From: Tenodera sinensis
Taxonomy: Eukaryota > Arthropoda > Insecta > Mantodea > Mantidae
Assembly (NCBI GenBank): GCA_030765045.1
Contig: CM060964.1
Coordinates: 315,550,128 to 315,614,127, forward strand
Length of the DNA stretch: 64,000 nucleotides
Direction of reading: 5' to 3'
Shown in pieces: positions 44,491 through 53,869 of the stretch. Numbering within the stretch: position 1 is the first letter of the stretch; each line of letters begins with the position of its first letter. A program made the translations under genes and the position numbers. Below the pieces are notes generated by a model. That model saw nothing but the letters and a program-made list of their open reading frames with translations, made no database searches and had not been told where the DNA came from.

Positions 44491-45513
44491 CAGTTCGTTC
44501 GGTTTATGTTGAAACATGGGAATTAGAGAGAGAACGCACTACTGCCTGCGCTCTTGTGGGTACTCCATGACTGCCTAATCCCATTTCGCATCGGTTCCAT
44601 GCAACATGCAACGGTGCGATTGACTGCATGACTATAGCGCAGCTATCAGAGAGCAGCGCTTTAATAACTGCTGTTAGATAGCGTCAGTATAGAGATCCGT
44701 CCAAGAAGGGTTCCTTGGAGGGTACCGGTAAGCTGGTAAGATCTTCGGCTTCATGGATGCTGGACACATCCGCAGTCTTCACACGCATCTTCCGATTCAG
44801 AGTAACTGTCTTCTAAACTTATGTTGAAACTGTCCAATATGTCGTCCATTAATTCGTCTTTTTCCCCAATACATTTCTTCTACGCGCTTCACATGCTCAC
44901 AGACAGCTTTTCAATTTTCGGGCAAGAAATGTGATGTGTACGACCTATAAATTGTACTACGAATAGCCGCCTTTGTAAATGAAGCGGCTGTTGTGCTTGT
45001 TAGTTGTCTGTTTGGTCGTTTCCTTCCTGGTGTTCTAACAGCGATCCCATTTGCGTCTGCTTTCTTCTTTTCTTGCAAAATTCTGTATATTGAAGTGCGA
45101 GATACACCAGTAGCTGCGGCGGTTCTTTCCATGACCTGTGTCACGGATATGGTTGGTTTACCCGATGTTAACGCCTCTAGTTCATCAGCAAAACACTTAT
45201 GTACCAAACATACAACTTCCCGTGCATCAGATTGAAGAGGTTCCCCCTATCTTCCAACACCAGCTTGGAACAATACGATTGTCAACACAATGAGCAGGAC
45301 TAAACGCATCACCAGCATCTCCGTATTTCACTGTCAATATTAAGGGGCTATATTATGTACATGAGCAGCCCGTATACTCGTCGAAACACGTATTACCGAC
45401 AGACGCAGACTAGGCAGTCGCGGATAGCCATGGTGATGTGTTGTCATCCCTCCCCTATCACAGGGAGGGGTAGCGCTAAGTAGGTCATGTTCCAACTTAG
45501 ACCAGACGGACTG
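44491..45513. mobile_element. Mariner/Tc1-superfamily element, non-autonomous, 1023 bp
   Basis: Inserted at TA (44489-44490 and 45514-45515) in the left P2 arm; the uninterrupted right arm shows the empty site. Its ends are imperfect inverted repeats of about 28 bp, CAGTTCGTTCGGTTTATGTT and, inverted, CAGTCCGTCTGGTCTAAGTT. Inside, on the minus strand, is a remnant of a transposase DNA-binding region. No DDE catalytic domain is present. Confidence 0.92.
44911..45207 (-). pseudogene. Transposase N-terminal helix-turn-helix remnant
   Basis: About 98 codons: VTQVMERTAAATGVSRTSIYRILQ is a helix-turn-helix, followed by a basic stretch TPGRKRPNRQ with an AT-hook-like RGRP-type feel. Such an arrangement starts many Tc1/mariner-superfamily transposases in insects. 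The catalytic domain that should follow is missing, as expected of a 1-kb deletion derivative. Confidence 0.65.
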
Positions 45514-45515
45514 TA

Positions 45516-45901
45516 ACCTCTGGATTAATTTCATGATTAAATGACCAAAAATGATCTGCCACAGCTGATTTATCAGTTTGTTTATATTTAATAATTCTAA
45601 AATGTTCTTTTATTTTGGTTTCTAGATGACGTTTAGTTTTACCAATATAAACTTTATCACAATCTGAACAGCTAAATTGATAAATGCCAGATTTTTTATA
45701 ATTTGGTATTTTATCTTTTTTTGAAAAATTAAGTAAATTTTGTATATTAAATTTATTTTGAGGGACCAAATTTATTCCATATTCTTTAAAAATCCTTGTA
45801 AATTTTTTATTAGCCCATGGATGGTAAGTAAACTTTTTAAAAATACAATTATCTTTTATTTTTTTAAGGGTTGAAACTTCTTTGACAGCTTTTTGATACT
45901 T
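45516..45901 (-). pseudogene. Penelope P2 protein C-terminus, left arm
   Basis: Inverse copy of the frame at 46033-46566, cut after HEINPEV by the mariner element; the rest lies at 44380-44490. It contains the GIY-YIG core GIYQFSCSDCDKVYIGKT with conserved HLET and KEH residues. N-terminally truncated at the palindrome centre. Confidence 0.85.
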
Positions 45902-46032
45902 AAATTCCCCTATCCTTTTATGGTTTTAATACAGATTTTATACATAAAAGGATAGGGGAATTTAAGTATCAAAAAGCTGTCAAAGAAGCTGTATAAAATC
46001 TGTATTAAAACCATAAAAGGATAGGGGAATTT

Positions 46033-46566
46033 AAGTATCAAAAAGCTGTCAAAGAAGTTTCAACCCTTAAAAAAATAAAAGATAATTGTATTTTTAAAAA
46101 GTTTACTTACCATCCATGGGCTAATAAAAAATTTACAAGGATTTTTAAAGAATATGGAATAAATTTGGTCCCTCAAAATAAATTTAATATACAAAATTTA
46201 CTTAATTTTTCAAAAAAAGATAAAATACCAAATTATAAAAAATCTGGCATTTATCAATTTAGCTGTTCAGATTCTGATAAAGTTTATATTGGTAAAACTA
46301 AACGTCATCTAGAAACCAGAATAAAAGAACATTTTAGAAATATTAAATATAAACAAACTGATAAATCAGCTGTGGCAGATCATTTTTGGTCATTTAACCA
46401 TGAAATTAATCCAGAGGTTAAATTACTAAAACAATTAAGTAATCCGATAGATTTAATGGTTTGGGGAAAATTTTTTATTTTAAAAAACAGGAACCGTGTC
46501 ATGAACTTCGAATTACCATCTATAGATTGTATTTATAAATTTTTGTTTTCAGAGATTGGTAAATAA
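46033..46566 (+). CDS. Penelope P2 protein C-terminus with GIY-YIG endonuclease, right arm
   Basis: Open frame of about 177 codons starting in the connector before the nuclease (KYQKAVKEV ... HPWANKKFTRIFKEYG). The GIY-YIG domain is GIYQFSCSDSDKVYIGKTKR, with RIKEHFR downstream, then the typical tail SAVADHFWSFNHEINPEVK and WGKFFILKNRNRVMNFELPS. Relative to the left arm, one cysteine of the SCSDC pair is serine. No start codon belongs to this truncated copy. The nuclease is of a different Penelope lineage from P1. Confidence 0.87.
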   Translation, partial: KYQKAVKEVSTLKKIKDNCIFKKFTYHPWANKKFTRIFKEYGINLVPQNKFNIQNLLNFSKKDKIPNYKKSGIYQFSCSDSDKVYIGKTKRHLETRIKEHFRNIKYKQTDKSAVADHFWSFNHEINPEVKLLKQLSNPIDLMVWGKFFILKNRNRVMNFELPSIDCIYKFLFSEIGK

Positions 46567-46758
46567 AAATTGAATAAGAATAATTGTTTTTCAGAAAAAA
46601 TAAAAGATTGTAGCTTGGCAACGAGATTGTTTATATGGCTTTGAGAATGAGCTGGACATAGCTTGAAACCCCAGGGTTAGCAAAAGAATAACAACATTAC
46701 TAAGATAAGTGAAGTTTTTAGTTTCTAATTTGTTCTTATTTTAGAATGTTACTCATAA

Positions 46759-46987
46759 TTTATGCATATCTTAGTCTAATTAGATAAGTTAATTCCCTTT
46801 TATTCATATGCTTTTACTATTCAAACATATTCAATTGTATAGGCATGTATAGTAAACTAATAAACTCACCTCACATAATACAGTATAAAAAGTCTTTCAA
46901 AGATGAAACTGGACCAATTAGTTAACGACTGCTACTATAATAATTCACAATTTTCAGACAAAAAAATATGGAAAGTGTGGTCATTAC
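46759..46987. other. PRC1 intron, 3' of the middle exon
   Basis: Short unique-looking intron sequence between the P2 insertion and the exon donor (GTAATG on the minus strand). No feature. Confidence 0.6.
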
Positions 46988-47152
46988 CGCCGAGATAGTT
47001 GTTGCTGAGTAGCCCTGGTTTTTGGCAAGGAACAATTCTCTGTGATGAATATCTTCCTGCAAACGTTCCCATAGCAAACTCAGCTTTTCCCGGAGTTCTA
47101 GGGCCATAATCTTGGTTTCCTCCACCTCATTTTCCAATTCATGATGATAATC
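46988..47152 (-). CDS. PRC1: PRC1/Ase1/MAP65 exon (rod domain)
   Basis: 165-bp exon, exactly 55 codons, phase 0 at both ends, with acceptor TTTGCAG before 47152 and donor GTAATG after 46988. It encodes DYHHELENEVEETK, LREKLSLLWERLQED and GYSATTISA. The WxRLQ block is the PRC1-family rod signature (human: IRELWDRLQIPEEER). The preceding exon in the gene is 57717-57872 and the next is 15275-15498; all three join in frame without gaps relative to family members. The rod holds the two microtubule-binding ends apart and contributes to dimer geometry. Confidence 0.9.
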
Positions 47153-47795
47153 CTGCAAACATGAAACAGTTGTAGAAACGAATCCTCAACATTTTCTTCA
47201 ATTTGAGTTTATTATAAATGTACACATCTGTTACTTATTATATGAATTAATGTAACATATCTTAACTAGTTGCTCCTTGTGTAGAATATACCACTAGTAT
47301 TTCTAGAGCTGCATTATCCCTAATTCCCGCATAAACTAGACTATATTTGCTTATATATGCAGAGGAATCCCAATTAGTATGCCTCTGACTGACATATTTT
47401 CTGGGAAATGACAAATTTAAGTCTTGGTTCCAAATGCATGAACAAAAGCAATATACGACACCACTTTGCAGGTAGTTGCGAGGAGGAAGAGTAGTCACAA
47501 GCAGAGGACGGTTGGTACAAACAGGATACATTTTGCTGTTGAATTTTAATGCACTTACACATATCTTACCTTATACCTTGATGCAATTCTCCCTCAGAGA
47601 TCAGAATACTGAAGTTCTTTGCACAATGGGGTCGATTAATAGCTCAAAATTATCTAAGTTTACAATTAAACAGCAAGAACGTGTACGAAACATACTCTGA
47701 AACAGAATATAGATACTGCCTAGTAAACATGTGACCATGACACATGTTTTGCTCTTGCTTAATCATCTCACTGGTGATGGGAGTACTATAAAAAT
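47153..47795. other. PRC1 intron, no recognised feature
   Basis: Short open frames around 47262-47700 overlap on both strands and have no recognisable content. Confidence 0.5.
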
Positions 47796-47810
47796 ACTGC
47801 TTTAGTAATT

Positions 47811-48104
47811 ATTATTCATTTATGCCAACAAACTTACTGTTGGTGTTTTTAATCATACAAGCCGTGTGTGGGCAAAGTTTGAAAGGTAGAACTGGAACTT
47901 AAAAATTCAATGTCACAACTGGGATTTGAACCACAGACCTTCCGCTTACCGGGCGGCTGCTCTAACTGGTTTGAGAATTTAATGCCATTCTGGCAGTTTG
48001 TCACAATAGCTCAGTGGTTAGAGCAGCCGCCCGGTAAGCGGAAGGTCTGTGGTTCAAATCCCAGTTGTGGCATTGAATTTTTAAGTTCCAGTTCTACCTT
48101 TCAA
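47811..48104. mobile_element. Fold-back tRNA-derived SINE-like element
   Basis: A 294-bp insertion flanked by the 15-bp duplication ACTGCTTTAGTAATT (47796-47810 and 48105-48119). About 47878-47966 and 48016-48104 are inverted copies of one another, each containing the 3' half of a tRNA-like sequence followed by a CATTGAATTTTTAAGTTCC segment. The right arm holds a full tRNA-like block (48000-48072). Confidence 0.85.
48000..48072 (+). tRNA. tRNA-like sequence within a SINE (threonine-type anticodon GGT), probably pseudo
   Basis: 73 nt with a 7-bp acceptor stem (GTCACAA with TTGTGGC), a D arm GCTCAGTGGTTAGAGC that matches the A box, an anticodon arm with loop CCGGTAA, and B box GGTTCAAATCC. The T stem pairs poorly and one anticodon-stem pair is mismatched. 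It is embedded in a mobile repeat with an inverted partial copy at 47911-47966, so it is best read as a SINE head with RNA polymerase III promoter boxes and not a working tRNA gene. Confidence 0.7.
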
Positions 48105-48119
48105 ACTGCTTTAGTAATT

Positions 48120-48716
48120 TATCCACATTCCACTCAATTTTTGTAACATTCATTGTTACTTCTGTCAATCCTTGTACATTTGGTCCAGTTGGACTGAATC
48201 ATCATAGTGGCGCAAATTGTCTTAAACAGAGAATCCTTAAGCTTCGAATAAATGGTGATGACATCACAGTAGACTGAGTTCACCAAGAACAAAGACTGGT
48301 TTTGAATAGCACCAAAGGTTTCTTTTGAAATGTACGTCAACATTATGACTTTGCATTATGCAACTATGATGATAGGTGGAATACTTTAAATACAAAAGCT
48401 ATAAGAAGGGTCAGTCTGGGTTGCAGTAAGTGTTAGGAGAAATCCTGAACCAATTCCTACGATGTCAAAAACTGATGTAAGGTCTTAGTTAGGGATCGGC
48501 AAATCTGTACTGGCTGGTGATATGAGGTAACACCGCAGTAAAGGGCAAAGCAATACTTCACTCTGCTTCACCCTCTCTCCTTCAAATAATGCAGGTTCAA
48601 CGGTATACATGTGATGTAAACTGCATCGATACAACATAGCTGTTTCGAAACCACGAAAGCGCACAGAAACCTTCTTACCTATTTATGTAGGTATGTTTGC
48701 AAAGTTAAAAATCTGA
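48120..48716. other. PRC1 intron, no recognised feature
   Basis: A 69-codon minus-strand frame (48134-48343) has plausible protein-like composition but no recognisable family; otherwise nothing. Confidence 0.45.
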
Positions 48717-49560
48717 TGTGTTGCATTCACATGACTTTCTCTACTCTTGTACTAACCATTCCTATACCTTCTTCGTGTTAGTTGAGATAAATATTTGCAG
48801 AAATTATCTTACTGCTGGTTATCTTGCACATGCAATGGGAATATGGAATACAGTAAGCTTTGAGCGAGTCAAATCTTTTAAATCTTTCAAATTCCATTCT
48901 CTTTACACCATTAACATATAAAAAAAATGAATAACGATATTCCATTTGACAGAAGTAAAAGTTCTCCAAAACTTACACAAATAAGAAGGAATATCTCTGA
49001 AATGGTTCACTCTACAAAAGCTTTATTCAGACATAAATTGTGTGTTTTAGCAAGATTTTTTTGTACAGAAGATTTGGTCTATCTCTTACGGTTTGCCAGT
49101 TATGCAAGTGTCATCCAGAGTAAATAGGGCTTCAAGGGCTATAGCCAGGAAATTCAAGATAGACATTTCATTTGTCATAAAAATATCTCATATGGCATTT
49201 TAATCAAAATCGTTACAGCCATTTTCAAGAAAATCAAAATTTTCGAAAAATTTTCCATGTAAAGGGTAGTTTAGGGTGGAGCAATTCTCTTCAAAAATCT
49301 TCATGTCGCATCCTTGAAAGATATTAAACTTGACTACCAACTTTGGTTTTTAACTGACTTTTCATTTTTGAGTTATGCTGTCCACAGACTGACACACACA
49401 AACACACAGATCTTTTTCTAAAAATGTTTTTTTTTTTATTCAGGGGGCCTTAAAACATATATTTCCAAGGAAATCTCGACATTGAATTTTCAGGGTGGAA
49501 TACAATACCTCCTCTACTTCAATATATGTAGTAGAGAAAGTAAAAAGGAGTCCTAACACA
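48717..49560. repeat. MITE-like repeat F, uninterrupted copy
   Basis: About 844 bp. Its ends are imperfect inverted repeats of ~30 bp sharing TGTGTT and ACTTTCTCTACT. Related copies are split at 59033-59397 plus 60453-60895 and at 16990-17041 plus 18900-19273. No conserved reading frame. Class (MITE, or another short repeat) is uncertain. Confidence 0.65.
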
Positions 49561-50038
49561 AAAGGTTTTATGATCTCACAGCAATGAACCATGGTTTTCA
49601 ACTTTTCACAAATCCTTTCATTCATGGACACTCACATGGTAAAACCACAATTACAAAATAAGGCTGATATAGATTTACTTAGACAACTCAGTATGGCAAC
49701 ATATTTGGTAATATGCTGAGCATATTGGTGCTATGTTTAGCCTAACATATATGTGCGTGTGAGCAATTTTTTGTCTAAAATGAAGATTATAAAATATAAA
49801 AGCAGATCATGATTGATGTATAAAACCCTACATGCCTTGCTGACTTCAGTATGTACTTGTGAATTAACATTAAATATATGTGAAATTATAAAGCTCTAGA
49901 TAAGTGAAGAATAAGACGAAAAATTAATGCTAGAGCCTTCTCACTCTGCCACTGCGACTTCCAAAACCCCTTGTTTGAACCATGCATTATATATGTGTAT
50001 TCTGGGTTGCATTCGATGATGTTATCATTTCTGTAATC
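49561..50038. other. PRC1 intron, no recognised feature
   Basis: AT-rich spacer between repeat F and the hAT K3 insertion. Nothing supported. Confidence 0.45.
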
Positions 50039-50569
50039 GCGATGACTAGGGCTAGGAAGTTCATGCATTTGCATGCTTTTTCATAGAGGTTGAAAATATA
50101 TGCTTTTACATTTTGTGCACAAATTATGGAATTTTCAGTTATTTGGACATGCTTTTATGGTGCATATAACTGCATATTTTCTTGATTTTGATAAATGCAT
50201 AATATTTCAATATCATAGCCCCTATATTGCATATTTTAATGATTTTTATTATTTGTTCCACCTGTATATTTTTCTTATTGGTAGTATTGCACAGGATGAT
50301 GCAACTCGCGAGGTGGCGAGAACTAATGCTGGGTCATGTTGTCATACAGTGAATCCCGTTTCCAACCTTTCATTATATGTATATGCATAGAGAATAATCT
50401 GTGTTATCTGAGAGGTTTATATTAAAGATAAAGTGCAAGTCAACATTTTGAGCAGCACAATTATAGTAACACTTGCCTGCCCACCAGTAGCTGTGTCGTG
50501 ATCTTCAAACGTAACAGCGTTGTGAACTGGTTCCCACCAAATTGAATTAGGTGTATAAAATGTTAAAAA

Positions 50570-50873
50570 GCTCTTCAAATGCCGAAAATGAAACCAACTT
50601 CGAGCGCTAGATTAATTAATTTACAGAGAGTTTTCGAGTGATTTAATATCTACAGATAATAGGGTGCTTTTTGTGGAGCGTGTGAGAAAAGATTTCAAAT
50701 AGTTCAGCACATTAACACAGCAAAACATAAGGAGAATTTAATCAGAAAACTCGCAAACAAAGAACCTGTTCAAAAACAGCTAGTAGAGTGTTTAGGAAGT
50801 AGGGTTAGTGAATTTTCCTATGACTTGTGCCTGCATTTTTAGCTGCTGATATTCCCTTGTTCAAAATTAATAA
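50570..50873 (+). pseudogene. hAT K3 transposase, N-terminal part with BED-like finger
   Basis: Starts MPKMKPTSSARLINLQRVF. GAFCGACEKRFQ followed by QHINTAKHK gives a CX2C...HX5H BED-type zinc finger that would bind transposon ends, then KEPVQKQLVECL and ADIPLFKIN. Stops and a frame shift occur near 50630-50660. It continues at 56103 after removal of element L. Same family as K1 and K2. Confidence 0.8.
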
Positions 50874-50899
50874 CACTGAACAACAAAAAAGAAACTTTT

Positions 50900-52311
50900 T
50901 TGTCTCAGAAAGAAAAATGTGTGATTCTGATGGTATTTTTTCTCCTGGATTCAGATATGAAATCAGGTTTTCTCCATCATGCAAGGTTTCCGAGTGACAG
51001 GCATTTATAATTTCAAACACTTTAATATTTTCTACATTTTGAACTACACAATAGTCGAACACTCGGACTCACCAAGAGAGTAAGAAATGACGATTTTCTG
51101 CCTGTGGAGCGTCCCTCTTGATGGTCCAACAATAATCGACCACCATATTAGGATTCCATTTGCCTTGATATCTCTTTTCCATAGCTGAAATTAATCTTCT
51201 GATGAAAGTGTTCCCCATGCTCATCGCTCACTGCGCCAAGATTTGCCGGGAAGAGATCTAGGTGCGAGTGCAGGAAGTGTACTTTTAAGGACATATTACA
51301 ACCCAAATTGTTATAAGATTATTGAAATATCATGGTAATTTTCCGCCTTTCGAGTTCCCAAAAAACTGAGTAACTTTTTTGAATGCTTGCCAAGCTGCTT
51401 TCTCCAGTGATTTCTACAGTTCCTCAAACTTCTCATCTTGCATTAGTGATCGTATTTATGGACCCACAAATATCCCTTCTTTAATTTTTGCTTCACTAAT
51501 TTTAGGAAATTTCTGTTTTAAATACATGAACCCAGGAGTATTGTCCATGGCTTTAACAAAATTCTTCATTAATCCTAGTTTGATATGTAACGGACGTAGT
51601 TACACATTTTTAGGATGCGTCATGTTTCACATTTTTCTGTCCAGGAATGAATGATTCGCGTGTAGGCGAATCACACCACTTTCTAATGTATTGGTTTTTT
51701 CTGTCCCTACTATCCCACAGACATAAAAAACAACAGTGCTTTCTTTTGAAGAAGATTCCATCCTTTCAGCCAAGAACCAAGCATTTCAGACTGGTTTTTT
51801 GGATAACTTTAAATGTCATATGAGATCGTTAAGTTCTTGAGTCAATAAATGAGGCTTTGTTCATAAGTTGTATCACCAAAATCTGTTTCTTTTTCTTCCT
51901 TAGTTCCATCAGAATCTGAGCTCTCTTCATCTAATGTCACATTTTCTGGAGGCTTTGGTATGGGCAATTCTTCGCAGTGTGGAACTGGTCTCATAGCAGA
52001 TTGCAGGTCAGGGTACACCACTGTATGTTTTGATTTTGACGTAATCCCTTCAATGTTTGTTAAGCAGAAATAACAGTCAGAGGAGTGGTCTTTGGGCTCC
52101 CTCCAAATCATAGGGATAGCAAATGGCATGTGGCGTGTGCCATTTTTCCTTACAGTGAGAAGCCTACTGCATGACAAACAACGGACATGTGGGGGCCAGG
52201 CCCTTGTTTGGTCTCCCACTTTACATCCAAAATAAAGTTCATAACACTTTTTTACTAACGGAGTAAGGTTTTGCCTTTGGGACTTTAGCGTCACTTCACC
52301 ACATATATTGT
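50900..52311 (-). pseudogene. Element L protein relic, multicopy family of unknown function
   Basis: N-terminal zinc-binding-looking part: VKKCYELYFGCKVGDQ, HVRCLSCSRLLTV, MPFAIPMIWREPKDHSSDCY then FCL, and MRPVPHCEELPIPKPP (51842-52311). Downstream in broken frames come LGSWLKGWNLLQK (about 51760), LMKNFVKAMD and KISEAKIKEGIFVGP (51440-51560), then HSHLD, MGNTFIRR and MEKRYQGKWNPNMVVDYCW (51130-51260). I recognise this as a multicopy family in arthropod and cnidarian genomes, usually unnamed; its residence between CACTG TIRs suggests it is this transposon's transposase. The part between about 51570 and 51760 is shorter than expected, so an internal deletion is likely. The N-terminus is cut by the insertion at 52312. 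Confidence 0.7.
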
Positions 52312-52855
52312 TGTTGTTAGCTAATGCTGGATTTCTGACAATGAAGTCATTAATCCTCTTGCTCTCCAATATTTTTCACTGATATTGAAGAGAGCAATAG
52401 CAGTAATAGTAACCACTTTTTAAAGAGCACCATATTTTTATGTTTTGGCAGTCACATCGCTCTCTCACAACCCCCAGAATGTCTGGAGGACCACACCTGT
52501 CATTGGTTTATGGATCTCACCGACCTGACCGGGAGAGTTATCAAAATAAATTCACCGACCATATCCTCTGATTACCAATCAGAGAACGTATTACATGCCA
52601 TGACAGGTCAGCATGTTAGAGGTTAAGGTTTTATAGAGAAATTAGAGAAATGGAGAGGTTGGAAAAATAAAGACTCCCTAGCCCTCGGAAACCCTAATAG
52701 CATCAGGGTCGGAAGAGAACAAGAGATGACCAAGGTAAGGTCAGATAGAAAAGTTACAGTGAGGAGCAAAACACCAGTAACTGGAAGTAATGTTCTGCTC
52801 AGCTTGGGTACCTTGTGGTCGACATTCACATATCCCCTAGACGGAGACCCCTGAG
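52312..52855. mobile_element. Inverted LINE C derivative, copy ii
   Basis: A ~70-bp 3' end of LINE C with AAC tail on the minus strand (52312-52382) is joined to the distinctive 5' segment of the derivative in the opposite orientation (52383-52855). Copy iii at 59920-60452 has the same arrangement with the same joint and the same outer limit. No clean TSD found. Confidence 0.72.
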
Positions 52856-53216
52856 TAAATATATATAAAGGCATTATTCACTTTTCTGCAGCAAAGTTCC
52901 TGCAACAGCCAAATAAAACAAAACAAAACAAAACAAAACAAAAAAAATCAAATCCTTGAAAACCAAAGTCTGAGACTAACCACAGGTACCATCAAAACCA
53001 CACCAGTAGCAGCCATGGAAACACCAACCAACCAACACTCCGTCGAATATGAAACAGAAAAAGCAGCTCCTATTCAACATGAAAAGTTGATCGACTGCCA
53101 CTCAAACATGGCACAAGAGAAACCCCACACATACATTAAAGACTCAGGAGAGCCTTCCCTCCAAAATTCAAGACATCAAGAAGATAACATCTATATTAGC
53201 CCTAATTTCATCGAGT
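52856..53216 (+). other. Segment with (AAAAC)n run and an unassigned short frame
   Basis: A run of AAAAC units at about 52915-52945 is followed by an 80-codon frame starting METPTNQHSVEYETE (53015), cut by a solo LTR. It could be the start of a LINE ORF1 or part of element L; I do not recognise it. Confidence 0.4.
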
Positions 53217-53865
53217 TGAGACAGAATATTAGAAGACCCCAAAAGAAAATCGTTCATGTGAATGTTTGTTAAAAGTGTAATTTGTTTTTTGATGTTGGTA
53301 AGAGATAATTAAATGATGAAAACATGTTGATAAGGTTCATTGTTACGAACAACTAAGTTTGCACAAAGACGTCATAAATCTTTCCATATTTGATTTTAAT
53401 ATATATGTATAAATATTAGAATTGTATGTGTTCCATAATAAAAGTAGGGGAAGATGATTAGGGATCGCTTCCCTAACGAGAAAGAACTATTTGATGGACG
53501 CATGCGCGGATGAATATGAAAAAGGCGGTGTCGCGTCAAACGACGCCAAAAAACTGTTCACTCGCGTGTGTATCTCCGAGCTGAAAAGACATTTTTATGT
53601 AGTGTGAGCATGGAACTTTCACCAAACTTTCGTCAAGCATAGGTTCCACTGGGTGAAAAAGTGAAAGGGTTTTTGAGCGTTTGGAATGGTGCTGATAGGA
53701 ATTACTTAATGTGGTGTATCGATGAAGTGTTAATAAATTGAAACATTGTGGTAAAGAAACATTGTGTGATATTTCATTCCATCCGTTACCACGACCTTGT
53801 AGATAGAAAACGAGTCTCATAGCACAGCGCATTCCGTAAAAATAATAATTGCAAAAACAGCACCA
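53217..53865 (+). repeat. Solo LTR (TGAGACAG family)
   Basis: 649 bp starting TGAGACAGAATATTAGAAGA and ending CAGCACCA, with 4-bp duplication GAGT (53213-53216 and 53866-53869). Closer to the solo LTR at 15973-16618 than to the LTRs of element H. Confidence 0.92.
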
Positions 53866-53869
53866 GAGT

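Larger units (their letters stand above)
44127..46745. mobile_element. Head-to-head inverted pair of Penelope-like P2 copies
   Basis: Two 758-bp arms (44162-45944 without the mariner insert, and 45990-46747) are near-perfect reverse complements. They are separated by a 45-bp spacer that repeats part of the right arm (46014-46058). A 13-bp duplication ATGTTACTCATAA flanks the whole unit (44114-44126 and 46746-46758), so it inserted as one event. Both arms carry the C-terminal coding end of a Penelope-type protein pointing outward. The left arm was later interrupted by a mariner-like element. Confidence 0.9.

Noticed and set aside
44491..45513. piggyBac element
   Set aside because: The duplicated target is TA, not TTAA, and the ends begin CAGT.
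48000..48072. Functional tRNA-Thr gene
   Set aside because: Poor T stem, an anticodon-stem mismatch, an inverted partial copy 35 bp away and a flanking 15-bp TSD show it is a SINE head.
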